Assembly: GCA_903813345.2 (NCBI GenBank)
Contig: CAIIXF020000001.1
Location: forward strand, 42,441,366-42,505,365
From: Owenia fusiformis
Lineage: Eukaryota > Annelida > Polychaeta > Sabellida > Oweniidae
Direction of reading: 5' to 3'
Length of the DNA: 64,000 nt
Position numbers and translations under genes: made by a program. The notes beneath the pieces were generated by a model. It ran no database searches and was not told the DNA's origin. It was given only the letters and a program-made list of their open reading frames with translations. Below are positions 1-11,550 of the stretch, piece after piece (the stretch's first letter is position 1; the number at the start of each line of letters is the position of its first letter).

Positions 1-103
1 CGAGGCTAAGTGTCAACATCGCCAGATCGTTTGGAAATTCGAATTAAAGAACTTAATTTCCGACGATTCTGATGATGACTTTAACTATGGAATAAAAAGA
101 ACA

Positions 104-235
104 TCCTATGATTTACTCGTGATATGATTTTAATCCACTCATGGATATTGATATCTGCACTCTCTCACTACGCTCGCTCGTGCAGATATCATATCCATTC
201 GTGGATAAAAATCATATCACTCATAAGTCATAGGA
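104..235. repeat. Hairpin (fold-back) repeat, about 130 bp
   Basis: The left half, starting TCCTATGATTTACTCGTGAT, is the imperfect reverse complement of the right half ending CACTCATAAGTCATAGGA. The loop lies around 168-190 and reads CTCTCTCACTACGCTCGCTC. This is the form of a small non-autonomous inverted-repeat element. No coding potential is visible. Confidence 0.75.
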
Positions 236-1029
236 TATCCTCTATATATCCCGGTGCCAGGAGTATATGATAAATAAAAAGGAATATTTGTGATATCGTC
301 ATGATATTATATGCTCATTCGAAAGCTTACTCACTACCTCATCGGGTTCTACTCACGGTATAGTCGGAATAGCTCGGTGGTAGATTCGGGTCCTATATAA
401 TCGTACTCGTGACATAATCGGGTCTTTCATTTTCAACTTTCACCGGTGATTTCAATGATATGCAACGTATGGCAGTGCAATAAATATGATACATTTACAC
501 CTATTGTATCTTTGAATCGAATGAAGTAAAGACAGCCATGGTTGTTACTTATTCAAGATGTAAATCATCATTCAAATATTTAAAAGTTGAATTTAGCGAT
601 TGGATAGTAAACATTGCGCTAAGTACTCATTATTTTGCAAACATGAGTGCCTGGAACAATAACTTTATCAGTTACGCACATTTCTGTTTTTTATCTGTTT
701 CTCATATTGAGAAATTCAAGATATAAACAAAAGTTTATAACTCACCCCCTACATTTTCAGACATCTTCGGGTCTTTGCTCGGCGGTAGGTTGTATATACA
801 CGGGTACTCTTTCCCCTCGTGTCTCCACAATGTTAACTGCGGAAAATGAATTTCTAATTTATCTTTCCAGAGGGTGGGCCAAAAATGCGTACACAATATA
901 GAATCTCAACCCCTAATATAATTTCATGGATTTATTTGTTACTTGGCACAAGCAAAGATAGTAAGTTATCATTTAGTTTCATGTATTATTAGCATTGTCA
1001 ACAGTTATTTAATAGTCATTTGAGGAGGT
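236..1029. other. No supported gene
   Basis: AT-rich sequence with only short chance reading frames (longest about 84 codons at 647-901, no family resemblance). The stretch 300-430 echoes CTCACTAC/ACTCAC motifs of the preceding hairpin and may be further repeat debris. Confidence 0.5.
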
Positions 1030-1546
1030 TTTCAACAGGACCCCTTCTCTTGGACAATGAGCCTTAGCTGCATTCGCCATTGATCAATTGCTTCATTCAA
1101 TGTCTCCTGACTGGGAGCATTCCATTCTCTCTTTATCACCCTTGGTATACGCAGCTAACGAAAATTGACCGGTACGGGTCAAAAGCTGGACCGGTACGGG
1201 TTAACGGTTTTATTTGAATTTAAAACAGCCATAACTTGCTCAATATTGACTTCCTCTTGTCTAATTTGAAATATATGATGCCTCCCGATGCTTTTAAGTA
1301 CCCCAATTTTTTACAGATTTTTAAACGGACCAAAACTCTCTAAATGCGCATTTATGCTCTTTTCTCTCGAGAACGACTGTCTCATTTTCACGATAACTTT
1401 TATTTAGTACTTCTAACATATAAGATCTATTTTTCCCCATCAAGGTATGATGTAAATGACATGCTATTTACATCTTGTGAGTTTCAATGACGCGCGTTTG
1501 ATTTTATAAAAAATGCCAAACTTTGTGACAAAAAATTTCATCAGCT

Positions 1547-1620
1547 ATTGCCCCGAACCGGTCCGTCTTCTCACTGCAAGCAGATTGCCCCGAACCGGTC
1601 TGTCTTCTCGCTGCAAGCAG
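1547..1620. repeat. Two tandem 37-bp units at the palindrome centre
   Basis: Units 1547-1583 and 1584-1620 both begin ATTGCCCCGAACCGGT and end CTGCAAGCAG, with two differences. They form the loop of the large palindrome and share the ACCGGT core found in its outer ends. Confidence 0.85.
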
Positions 1621-1912
1621 GATGAAATTCTTTGTCACAAAGTTTGGCATTTTTTATAAAATCAAACGCGCGTCATTAAAACTCACAAGATGTAAATAGC
1701 ATGTCATTTACATCATACCTTGATGGGGAAAAATAGATCTTATATGTAGAAGTACTAAATAAAAGTTATCGTGAAAATGAGACAGTCGTTCTCGAGAGAA
1801 AAGAGCATAAATGCGCATTTAGAGAGTTTTGGTCCGTTTAAAAATCTGTAAAAAATTGGGGTACTTAAAAGCATCGGGAGGCATCATATATTTCAAATTA
1901 GACACGAGGAAG

Positions 1913-2584
1913 TTGAAACAGGGTTTAGGTTTTCATATACATCAACTTTTGGTACAACTTCATTTTTATATCACATTGATTTAGGTTTTAAGATATATGT
2001 TATTGTTCTATACATTTGATGTACATCATTTCTATTCTTTATTCTCCTTAAGTCCACTTGCACTCAATACGTGATATCATTCATAAATAACATTAAAATC
2101 TTGGCTCTTTTCATATTGTTATGTCTTTTCTATCAGGAGAGTTCCAATTCCCATAAAGGAGGATTTTTTAGTTCAGGATATTCTAGTGTATTACATAATC
2201 TACTTGGCTTTCTATTGGTTCAAATGTTGGTTCCTCATGGGAATCAACATTTGCCTCCATTTAAAGGAGGTTTAGGAGGTTCAGTAGATTTAATATGACA
2301 TTAACTTTAATTTGTTCATTATTGGTTTATTTATTTGGTAATTATGGGAAATTATTATTCGCCTCCTTTTTGGAACCTTCCCTGTGGAACTTTCCATACT
2401 TTCTGTCTCTTCTTTAGTATCACCTTAGAAAATCATCTTCAGAACAGTTTTTACTACGACACAACATACTGATTAAACTAAACTCAATGTAAAGATTGGA
2501 TTTTGATAATGAAATAATAAACGTTTAGGACTTTAACTTTAAGAATTTTATGTTACTTTATTCGAACCTAAAAAACTGTTTCAA
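1913..2584. mobile_element. 672-bp insertion inside the palindrome's right arm
   Basis: The ends are TTGAAACAG and CTGTTTCAA. The flanking sequence joins exactly to the intact left arm if the segment is removed, leaving a 2-bp AG duplication. A 75-codon frame (2071-2298) has no recognisable family. It is a third layer of insertion at this locus. Confidence 0.65.
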
Positions 2585-3272
2585 AGTCAATATTGAGCAA
2601 GTTTTGGCTATTTTAAATTCAAATAAAACCGTTGACCCGTACCGGTCCAGCTTTTGACCCGTGCCGGTCAATTTTCGTTAGCTGCGTATACCAAGGATGT
2701 TTATCTTCTGTTGTAGAGTTTGCAGCGATGCAATTGTTCTAGAATGCCTGTAGGCATTGTTTTAAAGGCAACCCAAAGCACAGTAGTCAACCGGGGTGTT
2801 TGGGGCCACAAATATCAGGTGGAATAAAACAAGGTGTTTTCTGTTTAAGGTAGTCAATTGTTGATTTCGATCGATGCAATGGTGCTCCATCCTGTTGAGA
2901 AATAAAGTCTCTGGATATGCGCCTTATCTGTCCTTTATCTAATACATTTTTGGCAGTGTTCTACATTCATATTTGCTTCTTTTCAATGAATACCACGTAA
3001 GTTATCCCCTTTTTTAGAAAAGGCTACAGCTGCCATGGTTTTTTGTGTGAAGTGTTTTCGGGGATGGAGCAGCCGTGACTTGCTAACCTCCTTATTACGC
3101 ACAGCAGAAGATTTGATATTTTAGGTGAAAAGAACATATGTGTTGCTATGTTTGAAAATAGGTTAATGGCGTAAATCTAAGGCCTATTTTCAAGAATTTT
3201 GAAAACCTTTCGTCCTTTGCTTTTGACATACAATAGAAAACACAGATATTTGCTTACAAAATCAACAATATA

Positions 3273-4916
3273 CACTGTTGCTCATAAATATGGAATATTT
3301 TATAGATACGAACTGTTCGATGGAATTTCTACAAAATGATAACATTTTGAAGAAAATTTGTAATGTGTTCTCATTCCCTCATGAGTTTTGCATATAAAAC
3401 TGATTGGTGTGAAAAGTTAAAACATTTATGGTTGATTAAACTTGTATTCACTCAGGTGACCCTATGACCTCATGATATTGGCAACTTGAAATAGGTGTCC
3501 AAATCTTAGTTTTTAACCATTGTGCACATTTTACAAAAATTTAATTTAGAGTTGGAAGAGTTTTTAGAAGGCACACCCCATAAAACAAGCGAAAAAGAGC
3601 ATGACAGGTCAAAGGGATGGCGCTCTCTGGCATGAAACAAACTGCCATTGCCAGAACCATAGGGGTGTGTCAGGAACAGTCTCTAAAATTCTGCAGTGGT
3701 ACCAAAGGCACTAAAATAGTATAGGTCACAGCAATAGTAGCCCTAGATAGAACAATGTAAGAAAAGACCACCACCTGCTGCATTTATGTCATCAAAATCG
3801 CTTTAAGTCAGCCAGTAGTCTACGAGATGAATGGGTGTCCCACCTCAAAACCTGTGTTCCAGAGCTATAGACAACCAGTGGCATCTTTAGAACGGATGTA
3901 AGGCCATGAGACCTTTAAAGAAACAACAGCTGACTGATCATAACAAAGAAAGGTGGCTTCAATGGGCAGGAAAGCACCAAAACGTTGGACCTAATCTTTG
4001 GTGACATATGACAGCAGGTGAAGAAATAAGATGTGTCCTCCACAAAGTTAATAATTGTGTTCGTTTCTGTCGTAGACCAGGGGAAAGAGACAATAAGGAC
4101 ACTTACTGAGATGTCAGTCCACAAAGGTGACCCTATTTATGTTTGGAGCAGTATTACAGAGGTTCTTTGGAGCAGTACTACAGAAATTGCACCCCCTTGG
4201 TGATTCCGAAACATAATTTCAGAGTAAATTGACCTTTTGGACCTCCATGAAGTACCACATGTAAACAGAGTGTTTTGGGGCAACGTTCAACTGCAGAATG
4301 ATCATGCTGTTGCATATGCTAGTGGCATTGTGTTGGATTACATCAGGGCAGGCAATGTGGACCAGCTACCATGGGCACAAAAGTCAGCCAATCAGGCTAA
4401 TGCAGAGCAAATGTGGGACGACCTTGGTAATGAGATTCATGACTTGGACCCCAACCTCAAAATTTAGACACGTTACACACTGCTCAGATTGAGGAATGGG
4501 GACTTATTTCACTTAGAAAGGTCAGATGTTTCATTCAATGCTGGTCCCGTAGGGTTGATGCTCTGATTGCAGCACAAAGAGGACATAACGCATATAAGTG
4601 CTATTATTTGATAGAGGACACTTCAATCTTCATGACCAGATGTTTATTTTGTTTGCTCTGTTTTACATGACAATTTGGATCGGGGTGTTTTGAAAATGCA
4701 AAAATTCTTAGCGTACCCCTGTTTAAATAACAGTAATTTTCTAAACTAAAATGTGAATATTTTTTCCCCAAAAAATGTTGATTTATAGATGAAATATGTG
4801 GTAATGATTTGCCCAGAAAATAAATGCCCAAACCGCCTCCAAAAAAATGTTCTCTTACTCCAAAATTTGAATTCTGAGCTGCCAAATCTAATATTCCATA
4901 TTTATGAGCAACAGTG
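3273..4916 (+). mobile_element. Complete but degenerate Tc1/mariner-type transposon
   Basis: Terminal inverted repeats start CACTGTTGCTCATAAATATG and end with the matching complement CATATTTATGAGCAACAGTG. TA dinucleotides sit at both flanks (3271-3272 and 4917-4918), the usual target duplication of this superfamily. At 1644 bp it has the length of a typical full-length Tc1 element, and it carries a mutated transposase on the plus strand. Confidence 0.85.
3600..4467 (+). pseudogene. Tc1-like transposase pseudogene
   Basis: Fragments in order and in different frames: a helix-turn-helix segment (VSGTVSKILQWYQ, about 3670-3705); a block reading KKQQLTDHNKERWLQWAGKH (about 3918-3980); RFCRRPGER (about 4065-4090); then a 76-codon frame at 4237-4467 with VQLQNDHAVAYASG, VDQLPWAQKSANQANAEQ and MWDDLGNEI. 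These match the QDNARPHTA, LPWPARSPDLxPIE and LWDEL blocks of Tc1/mariner transposases. Stops and frameshifts separate them, and the DLNPIE motif is lost. It sits inside the inverted repeats of the element above. Confidence 0.8.
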
Positions 4917-5471
4917 TATTCGAAAACTAGAGCTGATGGGCAAAAGAATCATATACGATTTGATTCAAATTGGTCTCGTATTTTTTGTTTAATGTATATC
5001 CGAAAAGTTAGAGGAAACAAAACTGTTAAATATATCGTTCATGACGCGCCCAGTCCCTATGTGCGCCTTATATTTGTTAATCATTACTAAAAATTATAAA
5101 AACAGGGGTTTATCTAATTATACCTGACAGATAATGTCTTGGACTACTTGTGTGAAAAATATTAGGATCTGGCTGTTTCATACCAGGGTCGTCAAAAAAC
5201 GGCAGCCCTAGTTTTTCCTGAGGAATAACTCCCTGATATTTTACACATTTGTACATCATTCAATTTCCTAACAACCTACTACATTTCTTGACCATCAGAC
5301 TGATAGTCACAATATTACTGCATTTTAAGCAACATACCCCAGATGGCCACTTTCGGGCTGTCTGAGCTGGTCTGTTATCCAAATAAACTCAATTTCCAAC
5401 TTGATAAACTGGTAATTATAAACTCTAACAATTATGTATTCTTGTGAGCCAAGCACTTTATGAAGTAGTGG
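4917..5471. other. No supported gene
   Basis: AT-rich sequence between the Tc1 remnant and the next hairpin. No recognisable coding or repeat structure. Confidence 0.5.
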
Positions 5472-5796
5472 AGAATCCCCACGACGTTTTTTATCACAAA
5501 CGTATATCAGTATCATATGTTTTAGAAAATGTTCATGTTTGCGAAAAATAGCTCAGAAGACAACAGAATCGTCGATTTAATTCCTCACTTAAGTTACGTA
5601 AACGATTTGGGTTAAAATTGCAAATCTTACCTGTTTTTCGAAAAACCGTTTATGTAACTTACATTGTAAGTGAAGAATTAAATCGACAATTCTGTTGTCT
5701 TCCGAACTATTTGTTCGCACATATCGGCATATGTACATTTTCTTAAACATATGATACCGATACATGTTTGTGTTAAAAAATGTCGTGGGAATTCTG
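5472..5796. repeat. 325-bp fold-back repeat
   Basis: The left arm (5472-5600) and right arm (about 5640-5796) are imperfect reverse complements. They share CAGTATCATATGTTT, GAAGACAACAGAAT and CGATTTAATTC with their complements. A related half copy lies at 20517-20612. No coding capacity. Confidence 0.7.
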
Positions 5797-7419
5797 CCTA
5801 CAACGTGTGGAATAAGGAAAAAAATCGTACCTTCGACGTTCCGACATTTTGTTACCAAAACGAACCGTTTCGGTAACCAGCGTAATCGAGTGGATCACCA
5901 GTGGTATTGGTATATTATTATCTCTCGTTTGGATATTTGACTTCTCAGGTATTATTAAAGATATTAATCAATATTGACAGACAGTTAGGCGCATTATTGC
6001 TTGGACATCCACTTACGTATTAAACCTTCACTTGGCAACTTTAAAGTGGACCAAAACGTATGCATTTATGGTTGAGAAAGATCGGAACCAGCCATAATTT
6101 CTATTGCGGTCGTTGGTTCTCTTCGATTGTGTCTTCTCTGCGTTGTGTTATGCTCTTTGATCTTCCAATTCGGGCACTCGTAAATCGTAATGCATACATC
6201 ATATTTCCCTCCAGTAGGGAATCGTACTTAATTGTATTGGCTAATGCAAAATGACACCATACAATAATGCTAGATAATCTAGCGATTTAGCAGTGCAAAA
6301 GTATGAAGGAATACGAATAGGATCATTAGTTAATCCTAGCAGTAAACAGTATTCTTATTAATTGTTTCAACAAATCATTTTAATTACAATTCCATAGTAC
6401 TTGATAAAATATCGCATAGCTATCATATGCGTACAAACTGGTGAATAGGAGGCTACATGTTTAGCACACAATTGTTGTTGTCTGGCTTGTTGACTGGCAT
6501 ATTAGGACATTTATAGCAGTGAAAAGATTTCTTCAAACTGTACGTATGTTTCTTATCTGTTCCCGATATACTGACACACCGTACTCGTACATTGTAGAAA
6601 AAGATTAAACTAATATTGGTTTCACTAAAACAAATATATCAAGTAAAGCTGCCATAATAATACACTTCCAGGTGATTATTGTTATTTTACAAAAACTATT
6701 ACTTTTAGTACATGATTGATATGAAGATATATCGTTGAACAAAGCAAAACCCAAGTCGTAAAATGAACCATCTCAATCCTTGAAGAGAAAAAGCAATTCA
6801 GGAGCCATAAACATCTTCGGGAAAATACTTTATCAATTTAATCATCATTTTAATAGACAAATTTTAAGCAGGTAATAAATGTTATTGTGTAGCATTAATA
6901 ATTTCTGTGGCAAATCAGGGAGGGATGACAGTTGTATGGCTTCAACAACTGTAAACACATCATAACTTAGAATAAAATGTAATCTCGATACAAAGGTAAT
7001 ATCCGATTGTCAGAGAACAATACGATCGATTTGATACAACTGTCAGCTTCTCAGCTTTCTTTGGCGTCACCTTACCAGGTAATCACAAATTACAATCAGA
7101 AATGCAACCTCAGTGCGTCTTATGGTAAGTTTGATTAATTTAAATTAATAAGCTTTACACTAATAAAATACTATACAACTGCATTGAACAACGTAATTGT
7201 GGATTTTCATATTGTCCGTTCATCTCATGGTAAAAACCTTAAATGTCTAAAATGTTAATGAGGTTATCATAATAAAAATGACATGGTTAATTACCAATGA
7301 GTACAATAATTGTTCGCATATTTACTGAATTTCACAGAAATATCATTCAAAATGAAATAAATCAACTGTAATGGAAAGAGAAGAAAAGCCTTATTTCAAA
7401 AATATACATATTTGTAAAA
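5797..7419. other. No supported gene
   Basis: AT-rich non-coding sequence. Only short unsupported frames are present, such as 6060-6254. Confidence 0.5.
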
Positions 7420-7503
7420 GTACGTTCTCTAAAATAGATTTGAACTACGTACGTTCTCGAAAATAGATTTGATCTACGTACGTTCTCTACAATATAGATT
7501 CGG
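7420..7503. repeat. Three tandem 29-bp units
   Basis: Units begin at 7420, 7449 and 7478, each starting GTACGTTCTC and continuing with an AAATAGATTTGA-like core. The third is shorter and diverged. Confidence 0.8.
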
Positions 7504-7745
7504 CCTATCGGCGATGGGCAGTTTGTCCTACAGACAGACTAATTGGGCGGGTTAGTGTCACCCTTATCTCTTCATGATTTCACCCGTTGGGAACATTTTG
7601 ATACAATTTAACATGTCTATTCGTAACGGCTAATCGAGTAAATTTAACATGAACTGGACATGAATGGTTCTCAAATGCATTACGTAAATGATTCAATTGC
7701 AATAATTGAACTTGCTGCATTTAGGTACTTATAGTCTTTCTTTAA

Positions 7746-8116
7746 AGAGAGAATCAGATATAGCGAGCAGGCTAAACAATTTTTTTTTCAATTTTAGAAT
7801 ATTTTTGGCTCATGTCATTCCTTGTCATGTCTATTTTCTAAGAATCACAAAAGTACATACTTTATTCCAGGAAAACTAAAGATTTTTACAATAATGTATT
7901 ATTTTTCTATAAGAATGGTTACCATTCTTATTATTCGAGAGAAATTAGACATTTTCACTCATATTTGCACTTTGAATCATTAATAACTTCACCAATTTAT
8001 AACATATTGCGAATCTTTAGGGAAATATTGTATTTGATATTGTAAGGAATAGATTGGTAGGTCAATTATACATGTTGCTTGTAATTTTGTCACCCCCTAT
8101 AGATCAGATTCTGCCT
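7746..8116. mobile_element. MITE with TTAA target duplication, copy A
   Basis: Flanked by TTAA at 7742-7745 and 8117-8120. The ends AGAGAGAATCAGAT and CAGATTCTGCCT are imperfect inverted repeats. The interior matches copies at 12970-13360 (B), 38092-38334 (C) and 49271-49610 (D). TTAA duplication is typical of piggyBac and a few other superfamilies; no transposase is present. Confidence 0.8.
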
Positions 8117-8204
8117 TTAATATATACTCCTCGAAAAAAGTTAAGGACCTCATAGGTTTACATGTTAACCCCCATATTTGTTGAACGACTGTATTCTAAC
8201 CCCC

Positions 8205-9002
8205 CTATCACACCAAGCTAGTTCTTACCCGTTCTTGCCAGTCCTACGAAAACGTCGTAAAACGGGCTCAATCTGGCTGTGGTCGGGAAATATGTCTGAA
8301 ATAATTAGCTTCTTCGTTCTTAAACAGTCTTCAATACGTCCATCTCGTTCGCAGTTCGTTCAGGTCGCACCACGTCGGTGTGCAACGTTGTAGAACGCGT
8401 CCCTTAGTCTAGAAGGTCAACATGACCTGATTACAGAACGGTATGGTCGCCATCGAATTTTGAATCGATTCAAAATTCTAAAATCACATTCCCGTCTGAG
8501 AACGTTCATAAAGATCGTAAATAGACCTTAGAAAGTTGCAGCTACGTTCATTCCGTTCGCACACAGTTTCAAACTAGTTTTGAAGAACGCAGTGGCAACT
8601 TGTTTGGTGTGATAGCTATATTTTTGCTAACTCGTTCATAAGCAGTGTTAAATACGTTCTTAATCAGTTTAAACCCATTTGCAATTAGTTCTACCTCGTT
8701 CTCAACACGTCCTCAGACAGTTCAACTCGTTGTTAAAACGTCCCTAGTTGGATTGAAGTACGACGGTTCCGTTCGTAGTACGTCCAGCTCGTCGTTAGTA
8801 CGTTGTCACTCGTTCTAATTGTAGAACGTGACGACCACGAGAGCATTTTGAGCATGTTCTAAGTTCTAGAGGGCCTACCCGTTCAAGAACGTTCGATGAA
8901 GTTTGTAAATAGACCCCAAACGGTTCTAAGTACGTCCAGTCCGTTCGTACACAGTTGAAGCCCGTTTTCGAGAACGTAGTGAGAACTAGTTTGGTGTGAT
9001 AG
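8205..9002. mobile_element. CpG-rich composite inverted-repeat element
   Basis: It starts CTATCACACCAAGCTAGTTC and ends GAACTAGTTTGGTGTGATAG. A third copy of the terminal motif (TTTGGTGTGATAG) lies internally at 8603-8615, so it may be two related elements joined or one with a duplicated end. The interior is packed with degenerate CGTTC, ACGTCC and ACGTTC words and is far richer in CpG than its surroundings. The frame at 8178-8393 crosses the left boundary and is not a gene. Confidence 0.7.
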
Positions 9003-10324
9003 TAGGGTAAGCGGAGAACAAAAGAAATCCCATAAAAAATCTGTATCTTGATTCTATTCACTATAAGGTCCGCAACGTTTCAATGGTATATCTCCATTAC
9101 ATTGGCTCAAAATTTAAATGTCTAAATTAATGGCACAGTGTGGCACATTTGAGGTATGTTCCTTTTAATTGAGCAAGAACTGCACTGAATCCTCTTTTAA
9201 ATTGGCACTAAAACTTCTATTTTCAGTGACAAAATGAAAATTGCCGAATCAGCAGAATTCAGATCGTCATCTCACTATCAAATTGATTGACAAATGTAGT
9301 TTCTATTAATATAAAGGCAAGTGCACTAATGCTGAACATATTTCTTGGAGATTAAAAATGTCAAGTTGCAACCAAAGGTTGAAAATGCGTTTTGCTTTCA
9401 GACAATCGTTTGTAGTTGTGGATCTTGAACTCACACTTGTGTAAACATCTTTAATATTACCAACATAAATCTGAGACAATGTTATATGCCACTTTAATGC
9501 TAATGTTGATGACTTTCATCTGACCATTGCTCAATGGACTCCTAAATAGGTTCAATCCATTGAACGGCGCTTGGGATCTAACATCTATAATGTCCATTGT
9601 ATTTCAGCAGCAATATTATTAAGTTACTGATATTGTTCAAGGGGGATTCCTGACCCATAAATGAGGGTTTGCTTCATCACGATACACTTTTTATTACATA
9701 ACATTATACTGAATCTGTAAATGAATGTTCTTCATTATCGCTAAATAAATGACTTGACTCATAAAAAACCGAAGCACTTGCTACTTGACTTTAATCATAC
9801 TTAATCTAAAACGTTTAGGACTAATACTTATTCCTCGTTTCATCTGTTAAAATTAGCCTATTATATCGTGAGGCTAAACGCAAGTTTCTAATTCATCTAG
9901 ATATTCTCTACATGGAACAAACCAAGAACTTAAAGCTTACATATACTATATTTAGTCGAGTAAATCTACAACCATTGCTGAATTTCTACCCTTGTAATGA
10001 TTCATAGTTCGGCAAACGAGGGTCAAAATAATAACGCCATTTGTCCAAGGGTTTGAATATACCATTTGAAAGGGGAGAGTATAAGGAAAACTCCGCTGTC
10101 AAGTCCAAACTGAATCGGAAGAAATCCTGATTTCTAAGGGCATACCCTAGTGTCATATCAAACTACTTTGTTCTTCAAGCTCTTTGTTCTTCAGATCGGT
10201 GAAAGGTGTGTTACAAAGGCGAGGAATTAAAACTGTGAATGTATCGATTAACGATGATAATAGGTGACCATGCTAATAACATAGTTTGCAAAATATGCTT
10301 ATTAAACATAGTGACCCCTTAAAA
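9003..10324. other. No supported gene
   Basis: AT-rich non-coding sequence. No recognisable open frame, RNA gene or repeat structure. Confidence 0.5.
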
Positions 10325-10514
10325 ATAGGTGGCGCTAGGGTAACAAATCAAGTATATCTCATTAAATTTGTGATTCTATGTAATGAAACAAAGTTGACAT
10401 GTTGTTTAGACTAAATACAGTTTATCTGAATTGGTTAAAGTTTTCAACTCTACCAACAGCCCTTTAAAATTTTTTTTTTTGTGAAATGGGCATTTTACAA
10501 GGGGCGCCACCTAT
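10325..10514. repeat. Short inverted-repeat element, about 190 bp
   Basis: Perfect 11-bp ends ATAGGTGGCGC and GCGCCACCTAT, with a homopolymer T tract inside. Consistent with a small MITE, upstream of the GPCR gene. Confidence 0.6.
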
Positions 10515-11550
10515 ACAATGCTGTAAAAAAATTTGCCCACCAGTGCCACTCCGGCACAGTTCTGATTTTGAAAGTAATTAACTTATAGATAAAGAAAATA
10601 CAAAGATATAGCATACATCCTAGAAGGCAACCAAAAGTTTCAATATGCCATTATTCCGCTGGACTATTAAAAGCAGTAGAAAAGTAAAATATTTTGCCTC
10701 CCCATCTTGATTAATAAGTGCAACAATAAAACTGCTTATGACATATTAACGATTGCAGAATTATTATCATTATAAAAATATAATAGTGAAATCAAAGTTA
10801 TTACTTTTCTCGTCAATATGAGATTACTTAATCTAGTTTCAAATTACTTTAAACAGCAAGACTAAATCTCTAGGTCTGGTGATATTAACTAACGGCATCA
10901 AACGAGAATATATAGATATTACAATTTTTCTGTTACAGATACCGTGATGTATGGTTGACACCATGGAATATTTACCTCATTGATGCGAATCAACATTCTG
11001 ACAAACGTACACACGAGGGTGGCTATGATATTGGACAGCTGAAACCTGTGAACTTAATAAAGAGTACGCAACTGTCAGTTTCAATTAGACGAGGAACTAG
11101 TATGTATAAGTACTCACGATGGAATTGACACTCGGATGAATATAGGAAAGATAATCGTGGATAATCTAGAGTGACAATTAATAGAAGAGAGCAAATAATG
11201 TTATTAAATACAATGTCATCCTTAATCCTTAGACTGTCAGCAAAATAACATCGTAGATGGAGGTTCTAAATTAAACATTTTTTCTTAATCTACAAAAGGA
11301 TTTATAGTGTGCTGCTGCATCATGTGATATAGTTACTGAGATTGTTTAACCGTTTTTCTCCATATAACGATTTATGATCACTTTTTAAAAGACACAATAG
11401 ATAGATTTAGAATAGATCTAATATTACAAACTCATCGAAGTGAGATAATTTCTCACTTAGGTGCCTGCGCACTAATGGAAATACTAGTAGTTTTATTAAT
11501 GAAGGTGCCCTGGACATGATAACCATTGGATAAGAAATAGTTATAAAATT
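10515..11550. other. Upstream region of the GPCR gene, no supported element
   Basis: AT-rich. It could contain the promoter and a non-coding 5' exon of the receptor gene, but I see no convincing core promoter element. An in-frame TGA at 11500-11502 bars N-terminal extension of the receptor frame from within this region. Confidence 0.4.

Larger units (their letters stand above)
1140..2694. mobile_element. Nested palindromic transposon, inserted in a transposase pseudogene
   Basis: The outer inverted repeats are 1140-1247 and about 2585-2694; both carry CGCAGCTAACGAAAATTGAC and two ACCGGTACGGG-type boxes. The inner arms 1248-1546 and 1621-1912 are near-perfect reverse complements of each other. 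The right arm is interrupted by a 672-bp insertion (1913-2584). A direct duplication fills the loop. No transposase is encoded, so it is non-autonomous. It separates two halves of one transposase gene, which fixes it as a later arrival. Confidence 0.8.
1030..2950 (-). pseudogene. Decayed mariner/Tc1-type transposase, split by a later insertion
   Basis: Read on the minus strand, 2905-2780 encodes FISQQDGAPLHRSKSTIDYL then PCFIPPDICGPKHPG before a stop. This is the QQDGAPxH block with the second catalytic Asp of mariner/Tc1-type (DDE/D) transposases, followed by the usual proline-rich stretch. The C-terminal end lies at 1126-1033, reading ETLNEAIDQWRMQLRLIVQE followed by KGSC and a stop, like the final helix of the same family. 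The two halves are separated by the palindromic element at 1140-2694, so the gene was interrupted after it arrived. Internal stops and a frameshift make it non-functional. The N-terminal half should lie above 2950 but is not recognisable. Confidence 0.7.

Noticed and set aside
647-901. 84-codon frame near the window start
   Set aside because: No family resemblance, no splice or promoter context, AT-rich chance frame.
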